Part shown: positions 1 to 15,579 of the stretch, one piece after another
How positions within the stretch are numbered: the first letter of the stretch is position 1
Layout: every line of letters starts with the position of its first letter
Assembly: GCF_001540865.1 (NCBI RefSeq)
Contig: NC_033629.1
Coordinates: forward strand, 10,103,873 to 10,167,872
Source: Ananas comosus
Taxonomy: Eukaryota > Streptophyta > Magnoliopsida > Poales > Bromeliaceae
DNA length: 64,000 nt
Reading direction: 5' to 3'
Position numbers and translations under genes: made by a program
The notes under the pieces: generated by a model
Database searches by the model: none
What the model was told of the DNA's origin: nothing
The model's input: only the letters and a program-made list of their open reading frames with translations

Positions 1-700
1 GAATGGAAAAAGTACATAATAACTGGTTGGCTGAAAGAGCCGAATGTCTTTATATACTAATAAAAAAGAGTGTGCCCGAAGGGCATACAGACTAAGAAAT
101 ATAGTTTACAACATAGTGATTCCCGTGGGGCAGACAGATTCTGCAAATGTAGTCTACAACGGAGTGATGCCCGTGGGGCAAACAGACTTCAGGATTCTAC
201 ATAGCGAACTACTCCTAGGAAAGCAGTAAATCCGAAAAAGAAAAAGATTACATTTAGACTATTCCTAGAAAAGCGATAAAATGCAGAGGAAATAAAGGTG
301 GTCTTCTCGTTCAGGATGGAGAAAGACCCTTATTGCAGGCTTCGAAATTACTATTTATAGTAATATCAACCCACATTATTGGTTGGTTGAAAGTAGTGGG
401 GAGAGTGGTTGTAACTATGATCGTGGAAGTTACGCCCACTTCTCATGAAAGTTACGCCCCACTTCTAAACCGTTCCCGCCTAAACGCTCTTAACCTTCAA
501 GCGCCTTATTGCCGACTCCTGGTGTACCACGTGTCCTTATTTTTTTGGCTCATACGTGGATTAGGTCGGGATATTAATTTTTTTGGCATCAACAAGAGGT
601 AAAATGCAAAAGTTGTACCACATAATTTATACGCAAAATAGTGACAGGATAGTAACATTACTAAGTGCTACAGTTTCAAATCATATTAAAGAGATAAACT
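1..700. repeat. retroelement-like remnant with imperfect direct repeats
   Basis: This stretch has no convincing gene. It contains an imperfect direct repeat of about 48 bases (roughly 97-145 and 145-192), each copy carrying the core cccgtggggca. A second pair shares the pattern 'ctattcctag/ctactcctag aaagc' near 207 and 259. A third shares 'ctggttggctgaaag/ttggttggttgaaag' near 24 and 381. Such loosely repeated, non-coding sequence is common in LTR retrotransposon leader or LTR regions, but no LTR ends, primer-binding site or gag-pol coding is visible. The class call is therefore a weak inference. Confidence 0.3.
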
Positions 701-889
701 AGAGATTTTAAAAGATAGGGAGGTTAAATTTATACCTAAGTTTTTAAATACCTTTCTAAGAATCAACCTTAGATGGTAGTAAGGGAATATTTTAAGGAGT
801 TTTTTGAAATAAACAAAAATAAATTAGATATTTTTAAAGTGTTGTAGGGCATATTAGATATTAGTATTTCTAAATCATCTATAGATATG

Positions 890-1800
890 ATGAATCGAGA
901 GTTCTCCTGTGGCCGACGTGTTCGTTCCTCAGCGCCTCCCTCTCTGCTGTTTTTTCCCGGGCGGGCGCGAGCGGGCGCCGGGTGCGGGTCGCGCACACGT
1001 GGGGGAGAGAGAGGGGGGAGGAGAGAGAAAGAGAGCCCGGGGGTGGGGAGAGGGAGAGGGGGGGAGAGAGAGAGAGAGAGGGAGGCGGGGGGCCTGCCGT
1101 GTGCGGGTGCGACCCGCGCCCCCCACGCGCGCACGCGAGAGTGAGAGAGGGAGCCGAAAGTGGGGTGATGGAGAGGGAGAGACGGTGAGTAGAAGGTGCA
1201 GAGAGAGACTAGGGAAGGGGGCCTGCCATGTGCGCGCGAGCCGTACCCACGCGGACACGCCAGAGAACGAAGAGAGTCTCTCTCTCTCCCACCCTCTCCT
1301 CTTTCCTTCTTCTTTCTCTACCCTCTCCCCCTCCCCGCCCCCACCTCTCTCCTTCTCTCTCCCCCTTTGCCCTTCCCTCCACTGGGTCCTGTCTATGTCG
1401 CAGGCCCACCCCCCCCGCCTAGCCGAGCAGATTGATACAGTCCTCTCTCTCTCCCCCTCCTCTTCCCCTCTTTCATGCCCTCTCCCCCCCCCGCCAAAAC
1501 TCTTCCCCTTGTCTCCTTTCTCCCTCTCTCGTCCTCCTCTTTCCTTCCCTTCTCTCTCCCCCTCTTTTTCTCTCCCTCCCCCCGGCTCTCTCTCTCTCTC
1601 CCCTCTCCCCAGGGGAGTGCGTGGCGAGCGAGGGCGCGGAGGCTGCGGGGCGCCGGTGGCCGGGGTGCGGCTCTCCGGACGCTGCTGCGGACGCAAGCCG
1701 AGGGCCTCCCCGCGGGCGCTAGCGCGGGGCGCTCGAGGGCGCGGGAGCAGGGCGCAACGCGGGCTCTACGCGGAGTCGCAAAAAATTGCGGCTCATAGCC
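890..1800. repeat. GC-rich block with purine-to-pyrimidine strand switch
   Basis: A sharp island of high GC in AT-rich surroundings. From about 960 to 1220 the + strand is dominated by G and GA runs. From about 1270 to 1620 it is dominated by C and CT runs, so the purine-rich strand switches near 1265. Long open frames exist on both strands, but their translations are low-complexity Arg/Glu/Gly or Ser/Leu/Pro with no domain, as expected from codon-poor GA/CT repeats, so I do not call genes. The ends (gcgcgag-type and gcgagcg-type motifs) hint at an old foldback arrangement. Confidence 0.6.
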
Positions 1801-1813
1801 GTGGTTTTCACGA

Positions 1814-1878
1814 GGTCCACGAGGCCACTTCGGCCTCGTGGACCACATGAGAGGGAGGTCCACAGTGGACCTCCCTCT
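1814..1878. repeat. two adjacent perfect hairpins
   Basis: Bases 1814-1826 (GGTCCACGAGGCC) pair perfectly with 1832-1844 around a 5-base loop. Immediately after, 1850-1863 pairs perfectly with 1865-1878 around a single base (core GAGGGAGGTCCAC / GTGGACCTCCCTC). Both stems contain GGTCCAC. They close the GC-rich block and abut a short (TA)n tract at about 1885-1899. They could be the end of a transposon or an intrinsic fold; no function is claimed. Confidence 0.85.
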
Positions 1879-1894
1879 GATTCTATATATATAT

Positions 1895-2150
1895 ATATTA
1901 GAGCTAGACTGGAATACTATGGACGACAAAAGATTCTTTTTACTATCAAGTTTTTAATCCTTAGATGAGAAATTATAGGGTTAGGATGATATTAATCCTT
2001 AGGGTTGAGTGGTTCCCCCAGGGTTGAGCGGTCCCCATTGGATTATAATATTTAATCCAATGGTTAGAAATGATAAAAGTAATTAATCCAAAAATTAAAA
2101 ACTTGATAGCAAAAAAGGCTTTTTGCTATCAATAGCATTCTAGTCTATAT
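1895..2150. mobile_element. MITE of the non-palindromic TA-flanked family
   Basis: Short terminal inverted repeats are visible: agctagactggaatactat at the left and, inverted, agactagaatgctatt at the right. Internal phrases such as 'ggttaggatgatattaatcc', 'gggttgagtggttcccc' and 'aatggttagaaatgat' recur in copies near 18.2, 18.4, 19.15 and 51.6 kb. The element is bordered by TA dinucleotide tracts. It has no coding capacity. Superfamily is not assigned because the target-site duplication is hidden in the TA tract. Confidence 0.6.
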
Positions 2151-2823
2151 ATAGTATTTTATTTTTATAATATAGATATATTATTATATAATAATTTATT
2201 ATATCATTTACTATTTATTTTTATAAAATGTAAAATATATAAACGCGGGCCGGTGCGGAGAGCTCGCGCGGAGAGTGGTTTTTTTTTCCTTTTCTTTTGG
2301 CTTTTCTCCTGTAGGGCCCACTTCTCTCTCTCTCTCTCTCTCTTCTTTTTTTTCTTCTCTTTTCTAACTTTTTTTTTTCCCTTTTATTTTTTTTCCTTTT
2401 TCCTAACCTGTTTTTTTTATTTGTATAGTTGTGGATCACATACAAAAAATAAAAATTAAATTTAAAATTTAAAATTTAAAATTTAATTTTAAATTAAAAT
2501 TTATATTTTTAATCGAATATCTCCTTATTTCGATGGAATCTTTTTTCTTCTTTTTTTTTTCCATTTCTAACTTTTTTTGTTTTGTATGGTTGTGGAACAC
2601 ATACAAAAAATAAAAATAAAAAATAAAATTTAGTATTTGATATTTTTAGATGATGTTGATGAAGAGACAAATATTGAACCTCTCATAGCAACTTTTATTT
2701 CTTTTTTGAAGTATAGTTGACTGTATAAATTAATGTATTATTTATATCTTCTATTTACTATATAATTTAAAATATTTTAGAATTTATATAAATTTTCCGC
2801 CGCGTAGCGCGGGCCTTCACTAG
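2143..2823 (+). mobile_element. possible short Helitron (3' terminus clear)
   Basis: The right end shows a Helitron-type terminus: a small GC hairpin CCGCG-TAG-CGCGG at about 2800-2812, then GCCTTCA and CTAG at 2820-2823 followed by T. This matches the hairpin plus CTRR|T pattern known for plant Helitrons. A plausible left end is TCTATATATAG at about 2143, since Helitrons begin with TC, but this end is only a guess. The interior (T-rich tracts, aaatttaaaattt repeats near 2455-2500) has no gene. Confidence 0.4.
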
Positions 2824-3777
2824 TATAACTAATAATAGGGGGCAATTGCTTACATATTTCTAAAAAGTTTCGGGCTTTCTTATTTATCTCGTTTAAAAAA
2901 TTAATAGAAAAAAATATTTTTTTAATATTTCAAATTTTTTCAAATATACTAATAACTCTGGTATTTAATCTGAGATGATTTAATGGGTACTGACAACGGA
3001 ATTATTTTTGAATAACAGAGAAATATGGCATGAGCGTTTTTAAAATGTAAAAAATAAGGGTATATATAAAATATTGGGTTAATTCATATAGGCTCCTGCA
3101 AATATATTCCTATAAAGTTCAACTTGTCGCTGTAAAAGTCGTGATACTTTCAAATANTTTTTTTTTTCCATTTCTAACTTTTTTTTGTTTTGTATGGTTG
3201 TGGAACACATACAAAAAATAAAAATAAAAAATAAAATTTAGTATTTGATATTTTTAGATGATGTTGATGAAGAGTGCAGAGACAAATATTGAACCTCTCA
3301 TAGCAACTTTTATTTCTTTTTTGAAGTATAGTTGACTGTATATATTAATATATTACTTATATCTTCTATTTACTATATAATTTAAAATATTTTAGAATTT
3401 ATATAAATTTTCCGCTGCGTAGCGCGGGCCTTCACTAATATAACTAATAATAGGGGGCAATTGCTTACATATTTCTAAAAAGTTTCAGGTTTTCTTATTT
3501 ATCTCGTTTAAAAAATTAATAGAAAAAAATATTTTTTTAATATTTCAAATTTTTTCAAATATACTAATAACTCTGGTATTTAATCTGAGATGATTTAATG
3601 GATACTGACAACGGAATTATTTTTGAATAACAGAGAAATATGGCATGGGCGTTTTTAAAATGTAAAAAATAAGGATATATATAAAATATTGGGTTAATTC
3701 ATATAGGCTCCTGCAAATATATTCCTACAAAGTTCAACTTTCATATGTTGTCGCTGTAAAAGTCATGATACTTTCAA
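2557..3777. repeat. 0.6 kb direct duplication joined at a single N
   Basis: Sequence 2557-3156 is repeated almost completely at 3158-3777. Both copies start with a T run and ccatttctaact and continue through the Helitron-type terminus (CTAG at 2820, CTAA at 3435) to 'gatactttcaaata'. They differ by scattered substitutions and a short insertion (gtgca near 3275). The junction is an ambiguous base at 3157. This could be a true tandem duplication or two allelic or overlapping contig ends left unmerged. Confidence 0.8.
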
Positions 3778-4045
3778 ATATGTCCCTCCAGGGTTAAGTA
3801 TTTAACCTATGGTTAACTAAAATTTTCTAACGAATTCTAACGGTAGGGGTATATTTAAAAACATCGAAATTTTTGCAGGAACAACACATAAAATTTGAAT
3901 TTTGTATGGATATATTTGTCATTCACAATATATAAAAGTTGAATTTTGTATGGATGTATTTGTCATTCACTATATTTGGAGGGATCTGTATGAAATATGT
4001 CCTAAAAGATTTAAGAACTTTTGAGGGGTATATAGGCAATTGTGT
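2838..4045. mobile_element. foldback MITE-like element upstream of ATG8
   Basis: The left edge reads gggggcaattgcttacatat and the right edge near 4012-4045 reads inverted as a similar 'caattgcc..tat..ccc' string. Internal blocks around 'aagttcaacttt', 'gtccctccaggg' and 'aaagttgaattttgtatgg' are inverted relative to each other, so the whole can fold back. A related element lies at about 12.97-13.40 kb. The 0.6 kb duplication with the N at 3157 lies inside it. It ends about 100 bases before the ATG8 TATA box and so forms the upstream promoter context of that gene. Confidence 0.5.
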
Positions 4046-4145
4046 GTAAATAATAACTAGGAAGCCGGCGACGACTTCCATAGCCAGCAAGTAAAACCCT
4101 CAGGAGAGCGCCGACTCCACGCATCCCCCTTTCCCTCTCTCTCTC

Positions 4146-4152
4146 TATAAAA
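4146..4152 (+). promoter_or_regulatory. TATA box of the ATG8 gene
   Basis: TATAAAA lies in a CT-rich context, about 30 bases before a CT-rich start region ('ccacgctacgcttctcc') and ahead of the leader exon that ends at 4283. Pyrimidine-rich leaders with CT repeats (4229-4255) are common in constitutively expressed plant genes. Confidence 0.6.
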
Positions 4153-4179
4153 ACCGTAATCGCTTCTTCTCCTACTCCA

Positions 4180-8414
<4,235 letters not shown>

Positions 8415-10735
8415 ATATTATTTAGTTTATACTTTTTTTTCCCGGTGGATTTTTAGATCTAGCTTGAAGCAGCATCATGCTTCATGGGACCTCGCATGTT
8501 GATTTAGAGAAGAAGATGTACAGTTATCGCTGTGTACAGTTCTCAGTAGGTTCTAATAAACTGGAATCACAGATTCATATGAAGTCTCGTTGTTGAGAAT
8601 CTGCTTTAAATGATGGTTTGCAAAGTGTCGTTTGAGTAGAGCGGTTTAAAGCTTCTTTAAATAGTTTTGATAGATTTCTTTTTCCAACGTGTGCTTCAAA
8701 CTGAATCAGATCTAGAAGTTTGTTGTGGCTTTTCACCATGTTCAAAATCTTTTTATTGGCCTCATACTTATCTTGAGTAGAATATTTGCCCGGAAAGCTG
8801 AGCTAAACATGCGCGGCTATCTCAAAGAGCAATGCAAGTTGCCTGCATTTGTCAGTGGGCTTGTTTTGTTGAGTGATGCATGTTTGTTGTTGTTGCTGTT
8901 GCTGTTGGTGCTGGTGTGGTCTACCGCCGCAAAAGCTACTAATTCGGGGTTGCTTTTAGCAGTTCTGTCGGGATCGATAATGCAATTCGTTGCGGTTTGC
9001 AATCATTTTCAGAGTTGGAGCTTTTACAGACTGCAAATTGAAATGCATTATCAGGAAAAGCAGGCTCTTTGATCCTATATTACAACAGGTATTGCTTGCA
9101 TCTTCCATTAGCATCTTTTTGCACTACTAGCTGTAAAAGTTGCTTTGTTTCTTTGTCGTACTTGCGAACATGTATCTTGCTTTGCTGTTACTGCTATCAA
9201 CTTACCGCAACTTTTAGTGGTAATAGTGGCATGATAAAGGTTGTTATTGACAGGAAATGTGCATTGAATATGGTTGGAGTTTGATTAAGAGACTTTGCTG
9301 CGTGATGATTCATTCAATTGCCAGACACCCACCAGAAAGCCCTGGTAAGAATAGTCGCAGCAGAGGGTCTGTAAAATTTATTTTCTATGAAGTGTTTTTT
9401 AGCCCTATTATAGCTTCTACAATATCCACGTCTAGTCGAGCATTTGGTAAACAAAAAAGTCTGAATCTTACCCTATATGTTGGAAAACATAAGTAAGATT
9501 TTAAAAGCTTCAATTGGAAAGTTTTGCTTTAGCTGCAAAAACCAGCTGTCAAGGAAACTTTAGAACTACCAAAAGATAACCTACCTCATCAAACATCAAT
9601 GCACTCCATTGTATAACCTATGTTAATCAACACTCCAGTAGAAGTAGTAGTTAGTACATGATGCAAGAATAATGAAATGTAGATTCAAAACCACAATGTT
9701 GACAAAGTAATGAATTGGTAAGATGGAAAATTTTATCTTCATTTTATGAGACAAAATGTGCCAAAATCAACTGGCTCTTCACCTATTAGTAGATTGCCAC
9801 ACAAACTTCAAAAATCTAATAATTAGTGCTCATATACTTTTTGAAGTATTCCAACTAATCATTCATGCTTACTATTAATTGTCTATTTGAAAGTTCAGAT
9901 GTCAAATGTTATGCTATGTTATGTTATTAAAATTAGTTGCTATTCGTCAGACGGGCTAAATTTCAGATTATTTTTTTTAATTTTTTTGGGCACTTATTCT
10001 GTATGTTAATAGCGAACTCTTTACCTGTCATTTTTGACTAATTTATACTGCGGACATAAAACTCCTATGTTGTTCTTATATATTATTAATGTATTAGCAT
10101 ACATGAGAAAGATGTTTTTAATAGATTTACATCGCATATAATGAATGTCCCTGGTGAGTTTGTTTATGTACTCTATGCCATAAAAAGAAAAAATGAAAAA
10201 GTTTACGGGCTCATCATCAACATTATAAAGTGATGATGATCATAAAGGGTTTGATGGTGAGGCAAAACCGAAGCATGTCCAAATTCAAATCCAACTGGCG
10301 TGAATCACGAGGCAACCTGAAAGGTCAGATCTATGGACTCAAACATGCTGCTGCTCGTGCGATTTATTTAGAATAATAATGCTATGTGGTAAATATTCTA
10401 CCAATTTTTTTACATGCTCATCTAATGGATTTATTTTGGATTTGAATTAATACTCAAAACTGTACCCGAACGCGAAAGATTACGAAAGTTCAAAACCGAA
10501 GCTAAAAAGCGAAAAGCCCGTGCCCAAAACCGAAAACAAACCGAACTATTTGATATACTATATATTACTACACTATGTAGTATTAAAGTGTTAAAATATA
10601 TTAACTATTAGATTAGAAATTTAAAAAAATTGTTCTTTTAGATTCAATTTTTGGTTTGAATTCGATTCGGATACAAGTAGAAGTCATAACTAAACTTATT
10701 TTATATGGATTGGACTTCGGAGTCTCTGAGTTCAG
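8415..10735. other. 3' region of ATG8 and intergenic DNA without a recognised gene
   Basis: ATG8 3' untranslated sequence follows the stop at 8412-8414. An open frame at 8725-9072 encodes a leucine-rich stretch (KLPAFVSGLVLL then repeated Leu from ttgttg repeats), but it starts at GTG, has no family resemblance, and is best explained by simple sequence. From 9.1 to 10.7 kb I see AT-rich intergenic DNA. A TE-like phrase rich in 'aaaaccgaa' lies at 10.46-10.55 kb. Confidence 0.5.
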
Positions 10736-10739
10736 CTTT

Positions 10740-11520
10740 AATACAAGGGACTGTTTGACCTAGCTATTGGAGAAGCGATTTTTATAGAATTGATTTTGAT
10801 TTGAAGAATTATGGCCTATCTGATCTAAATTTTGGAAAAAGTGATTTCTACATAATTAATTTTGGCTTAAAAAATTGATTTTGATTAAAAGTTCTAGAGT
10901 GTTTGGCTGAGCGTACATGAAAAATAATTTTTCTAAAATAATTTTTTAAAACTGTTTGATAAAAAAATTTATAATAAGTTTTTGATAAATATTATTTTAC
11001 AAATAATAATTTTTTTGCGAAATTTAATATTAAAATAATTCAAAATTTGAATTCAAATTTAAATTTAGTAAAACATAAAACATAAAAAAATATATAATAT
11101 AAAATTCAAAGTTCAAAATTTTTGAATTTGAAATTTAAATTTAAAAATTTAAGTTTGAAATTTGAATATTAAAATTTAAAATTTAAAATTTAAAATTTAA
11201 ATTTAAATACTGAAATGTATCTTAAATTTTAAATTTAAATCTAAATATTTAAAATTTAAAAATTGAAATTTTAATTTTAAAATTTGAGATTTGAAATTTA
11301 AAATCTAATATCTAAATTCAAAATTTAAAATTTTGAAATTTAAAACTTAAAATTTGAAATTTAATATCTAGAACTTAAAATTTTATATTTTAAATTTAAA
11401 TCTAAAATTTGAATTTAAACATAAAATCTGAATCTAAAATTAAAATTAAAATTTTAAGTTTTAAATTTCAAAAAGAGTTACCAAACACTTCATTAAAAGA
11501 ATAAAAAATTACTTAAAAAA
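10740..11520. repeat. AT-rich degenerate satellite-like tract
   Basis: From about 10.92 to 11.48 kb the sequence is built almost entirely from permutations of aaatttaaaatttgaa-type units on both strands, with few GC bases. The outer parts ('ctgtttgacctagctattgg' at 10.75 kb and 'agagttaccaaacacttc' at 11.47 kb) look like inverted ends of a MITE, which suggests internal expansion of A/T words within a transposon. No gene. Confidence 0.55.
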
Positions 11521-12024
11521 AACTAGAATAAACACACCTACTTATAATAATAAAGTAAATATCATAATAAACGAAACGGGAAAGCAAAACGAAAATCATT
11601 GGATCTTGAATAAGCTTTTATTCCCACCATGGCGTGTGGACGCGGGTGGGTTAGCGACCGAGGCGCCGGGAAAAGCGCTTTTGTGGAAGCGCTTTACCCG
11701 GCAGTGGCCCGAGTCAAAAGTTTTCGTAACCCCACATGTATACTACAAGTAAGTATACAGCACCACCCCGACGAGAGTCCGGATCCCGAGTTTGCATGGT
11801 TTCTTCCCCCCACAACCCACACCATTAATTCCTCGGTTACTACTTACTACCACTCCGCCGCGCCGTAGTTTCCACCTCCACCTCCGAGAAAGTTTACATT
11901 ATCACACTTGCACTACGTCATCAACCAGTAACAAGTCAATTATATCTTCTTTTTTTTTTAAACAAAAAGGGTAAAAAAAAGAGGGTTAAATGTCCCTGGA
12001 AACATAGTATCACACTGGCACTGC

Positions 12025-12539
12025 CACTACAACAGAATTAGGTTATAGGGACACATGTTTGGGACACTTTTGAATAAGTGTCTCATTTATGCTAAAACTT
12101 AAAAACACATCTACTAATGCCTAAATATAAAGCCCAATCCAACTAAAAATAAAAGATTACTCTACTCAACCTACCACACTCAGTCCATTTGGCCCGATTA
12201 CAAACGGAAAAGAAAAAAAAAAAGAAAAATCAATTATCATCCTTTCTTCTCTCTTCACTCAATCCACTGAAATTCTAGACGAAGAGCCTTTACTGTCGTC
12301 CTCCTCCGCCACCGCAACCAACGAGATAGAGTTTCGACGGTTGCTAAATGCTTAAATAAGTGTTGATAAATTAGCAGCACTCTTTTAGGTTATAGCGACA
12401 CTCTGTAACTGTCACTATATATCTAGCGACCCCACATATAGCAACACTTTTTAAAAGTGTCGGTAATTTTAGCTAGCAGCACTTTTTTGATATGTACCTA
12501 CATTTAAAAGTGTCGCTATAGACCGTTTTTGTTGTAGTG
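12025..12539. mobile_element. small non-autonomous CACTA element
   Basis: The left end is CACTACAACAGAATTAGG and the right end, read inverted, is CACTACAACAAAAACGG. Both begin with CACTA, the hallmark of the CACTA (En/Spm) superfamily. Subterminal repeats 'agcgacact' and 'aagtgtcgctata' recur in both orientations, as known for the family. Three-base flanks are tgc (left) and tac (right), an imperfect match for the expected 3 bp target duplication. At about 515 bp it has no transposase. Confidence 0.75.
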
Positions 12540-12542
12540 TAC

Positions 12543-12927
12543 GGCTTCATTTGGGATTGTGAGAAAGATTGCATTACTTGCGGTACTACGGCTTCGTTTG
12601 GGATTGTGAGAAAGATTACATTACTTGCGGTGAGAAAGTGTAATAAAAAAATATCTTGTTTGTTTCCGTACGTTATATTACATTACATATACGATATATT
12701 TTTGTGGGGTCCCACTGGAGAACGTTACTTGCGATGAGAAAGTGTGATGAAAAAATATCTTGTTTGTTTCCGTACATTATATTACGTTCCACATATCACA
12801 ATTAGTCGGCTACGATATATTTTTTATGTGGTTTTATCGGAGAACGCAGAAGCATACCCTTATATGCTTTTATCCCAACTTCATTTTATCTAATAGCGTT
12901 AGATAGACCTCAATACTAAACTAAGCC
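12543..12927. mobile_element. Tourist-like MITE with internal duplications
   Basis: Ends are GGCTTCATTTGGGATTG and, inverted, GGCTTAGTTTAGTATTG, flanked by TAC on both sides (12540-12542 and 12928-12930). A second start (TAC GGCTTCGTTTGGG at 12587) shows a 47-base partial duplication of the left end. An inner block ('gaaaaaatatcttgtttgtttccgta') also occurs twice. A clean 231 bp relative lies at 47794-48024. It abuts the CACTA element directly. No coding. Confidence 0.75.
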
Positions 12928-12969
12928 TACATCATCGATCAGTAACAAGTCAATCATATCTCTATTCTT

Positions 12970-13405
12970 AAAAAAAAGGGTTAAATATCTCTATTCTTAA
13001 AAACAAGGGTTAAATGCATTCATGTCCCTGCAAACATAATGAATTACAAATATATCCCTATAAAGTTCAACTTTTATATATTGTTCCTGTAAAAATTCTA
13101 ATATTTTTAAATATGTTCCTTTGGTTTGTTATCGTTATAGAACTGTTTATATTTTAAGTGAAATATCAATTTTGCTATCACAAAAAATGTCTCTCCAAAA
13201 ATCGCAACAAAAATGTTAAGTTATCTTATAAATTAATTAGAGTAAGCATTTAACCTACGGTTACTAACGGAATCTAACGGTAGAAACATATTTAAAAATA
13301 TTAGAATTTTTATAAAGACAACATATGAAAGTTGAACTTTGTAGAGATGTATTTATAATTTATTATATTTGTAGCGGTTTGTATAAAATTAACCCAAAGA
13401 AAAGT
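12970..13405. mobile_element. foldback MITE related to the 2.8-4.0 kb element
   Basis: Left phrases 'gtccctgcaaacataatg', 'tataaagttcaactttta' and 'aatatgttcctttgg' are mirrored at the right by 'agttgaactttgtagagatg' and 'agcggtttgtataaaatta'. In the middle lies 'catttaacctacggttactaacggaatctaacggtag', shared with the upstream-ATG8 element. It can fold on itself and has no coding potential. Confidence 0.55.
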
Positions 13406-13409
13406 ATAG

Positions 13410-15537
13410 TAAAAATATTTTTCTATTAACTATAAGGAGACAAATGAACCTAAGGAGGACAATTCAATTAATTGGAGATGCTGCGTCAGTTCTAGAATTT
13501 TCGCGTTGACCAGTCATGTGGGGACCGCACAAAACACCACCTACGGAGATCAGCCACCGCGTTGATGCCACGTGGCAAGTCCACTTAATGATGTTCAAAG
13601 TCAAACCGTGACATTTTACAGGACTTAATTAATTAGAATTATTATTTTTTACTGGACTTAATTACAATTTATTACTAAGCTTTCTAAATATTTTAGAGTT
13701 ATTTTATTTGCTATATTAAATTATTTTTTAAAAAATAATTATTGAACTATTATAATTTTCTCATTAGTCTCTATAAAATAAGCTAACAACTAAATTAAAA
13801 TGAGCTAGTTGGAAGATGCGGAGCCACAAAGTGTGTAATATTCTTTCATTTTGATAGAAAAATTAAGAAAACGATAATTCAACGAAGCCAAATAAAGTAC
13901 GAATTAAGCGTAGCAAAATAAAATAATCCTAATGCACAATGTACGTAGTAACATTTTGTACATCACTTTTTAAACATTGCAATATCGATCATACTTTTTT
14001 TTTTTTTTTTTAAAGATATACGTACGTGTACGGATGAACAGGGTGGACACACGTTTGGTTCACACGTGCATGGGTAAACTAAACATGAAGTACTCCCGAG
14101 TTCAAGTCCCATGCAAATTAATTAACGCGGGAAATCATTTGTCCCCATGCACGTGAAACAGGTGGGGTGTGGGGCCCACATGATGAACTGCATGTTTGCA
14201 TGGTTTGAAGTTAAAAAAAAGAAAAAAGAAAAAAGAAAAAGAAATCGTGCTTCGAGCTAACTTCCTCGTGCACTGTTCCCTTTGTCAACCTTTCGTGTTA
14301 CACCACCTCAAAAATTTATTAAATAACTAAAGCATTTTATTATTTAAACCAAAGTTTCGAATTGTTAATCAACTGGTCGGAACATAAAATAGTGTTGAAA
14401 TTGGTCTCTTGAATCAACGGTTCAATCAATGAATTGTCGAGTTAGTTAAATTTCGATCAAAAAATTCTAAACAATCTCTAGTATTATACTATTCTATAGC
14501 CAAATGAAATTATATGTAGCTAGCTACGTGATTGGCAGATGATCGATTGAATGTGTCGACAGATAGATTGTTCTATTCTTATTATTATTGGTTAGCTTGT
14601 GATGTACTACGCTGTGTGAGGAATATACATATAGAGTTTATTTGTTCAGAAAAATAAAGAGTAGGAAAAATTACTAAATTTTTGTTTATTAGAAACAAAC
14701 ATATATAAATGTTTTATGATTATGCGTGGTTCACTGTTCACAAGCATATATATTTCATCAAACAGAACTAACTTTTAGAAAAGAAGAAAATGGCAATGCA
14801 TGGTTACCAAAATAAGCTTTTATATATTTTCATTTTATTTTATTTTATTTTACAAGTCTTGAAGCCAAAATCAAGTTTTTTTCACTGCAGAAGCTCCAAA
14901 ATTTATTTTGCATCTTAAATATTGTTTGACTATTGCTAGACACTATTCCTGATTTCTTGTTTCTGCTTCTATTTTTCTCCCGCACTACCATTTTTTTGTT
15001 CTTTTAATTTAGGACATAGAGTTAAGTCATAGAGTTAATAAAGTACTAAGATCATGGATTGAAGTGCCTAAAAGTAGAAATTGCACCTATATACTTATGT
15101 TAATTTGTTGACTTCTTATATATATAGTTAATCCCTTCACTTGCAGTGTCCAACCTAATCTCATCCTCCCCAAATCGAAGTTGAGACATAAAGGTCTCCT
15201 GTCACAATCTTGGGCTCCACCCCAAAATATAAAAAGCAAATAATATTTCTTGTATATATATTATACATGTATGTTCATTCACTATATAACTTCTTTATTA
15301 ATAATTTCCTTTTCCCACCATTCATATATGCATTACAAAACATATGTGGCACCAAACCACAGTAATGTACTTTGATAAGTTTGCCTCAAAAATAGATACA
15401 AAACATGTCCATACATTAAGAGAGTAATATAAGGGTCTTTCCTTGCTCTCATTTCCCATATCTCTCCAAATTACATGCATGGCCATTGTCTCCTAGAACA
15501 TTGTCACCACCTTATCTCAACCTCATTCAACTCACCA

Positions 15538-15579
<42 letters not shown>

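Noticed and set aside
96..192. 48-base direct repeat considered as a CRISPR-like or regulatory array
   Set aside because: There are only two imperfect copies with no spacers, in a plant nuclear context; a retroelement remnant is more likely.
909..1929. Long open frames on both strands (up to about 310 codons) in the GA/CT block
   Set aside because: The translations are low-complexity (Arg/Glu/Gly or Ser/Leu/Pro) and overlap on both strands; simple GA/CT sequence rarely contains stops. No domain is visible.
8725..9072. Open frame with a hydrophobic leucine run downstream of ATG8
   Set aside because: It begins at GTG rather than ATG, the leucines come from a ttgttg repeat, and nothing resembles a known family. 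No splice partner was found.
11629..11868. ATG-started frame with a GAGKSAF-like string resembling a P-loop
   Set aside because: It is short and isolated, with no further kinase or GTPase motifs. The string arises from an imperfect hairpin (ccggg..aaagcgctt / aagcgcttt..cccgg) and is likely chance.
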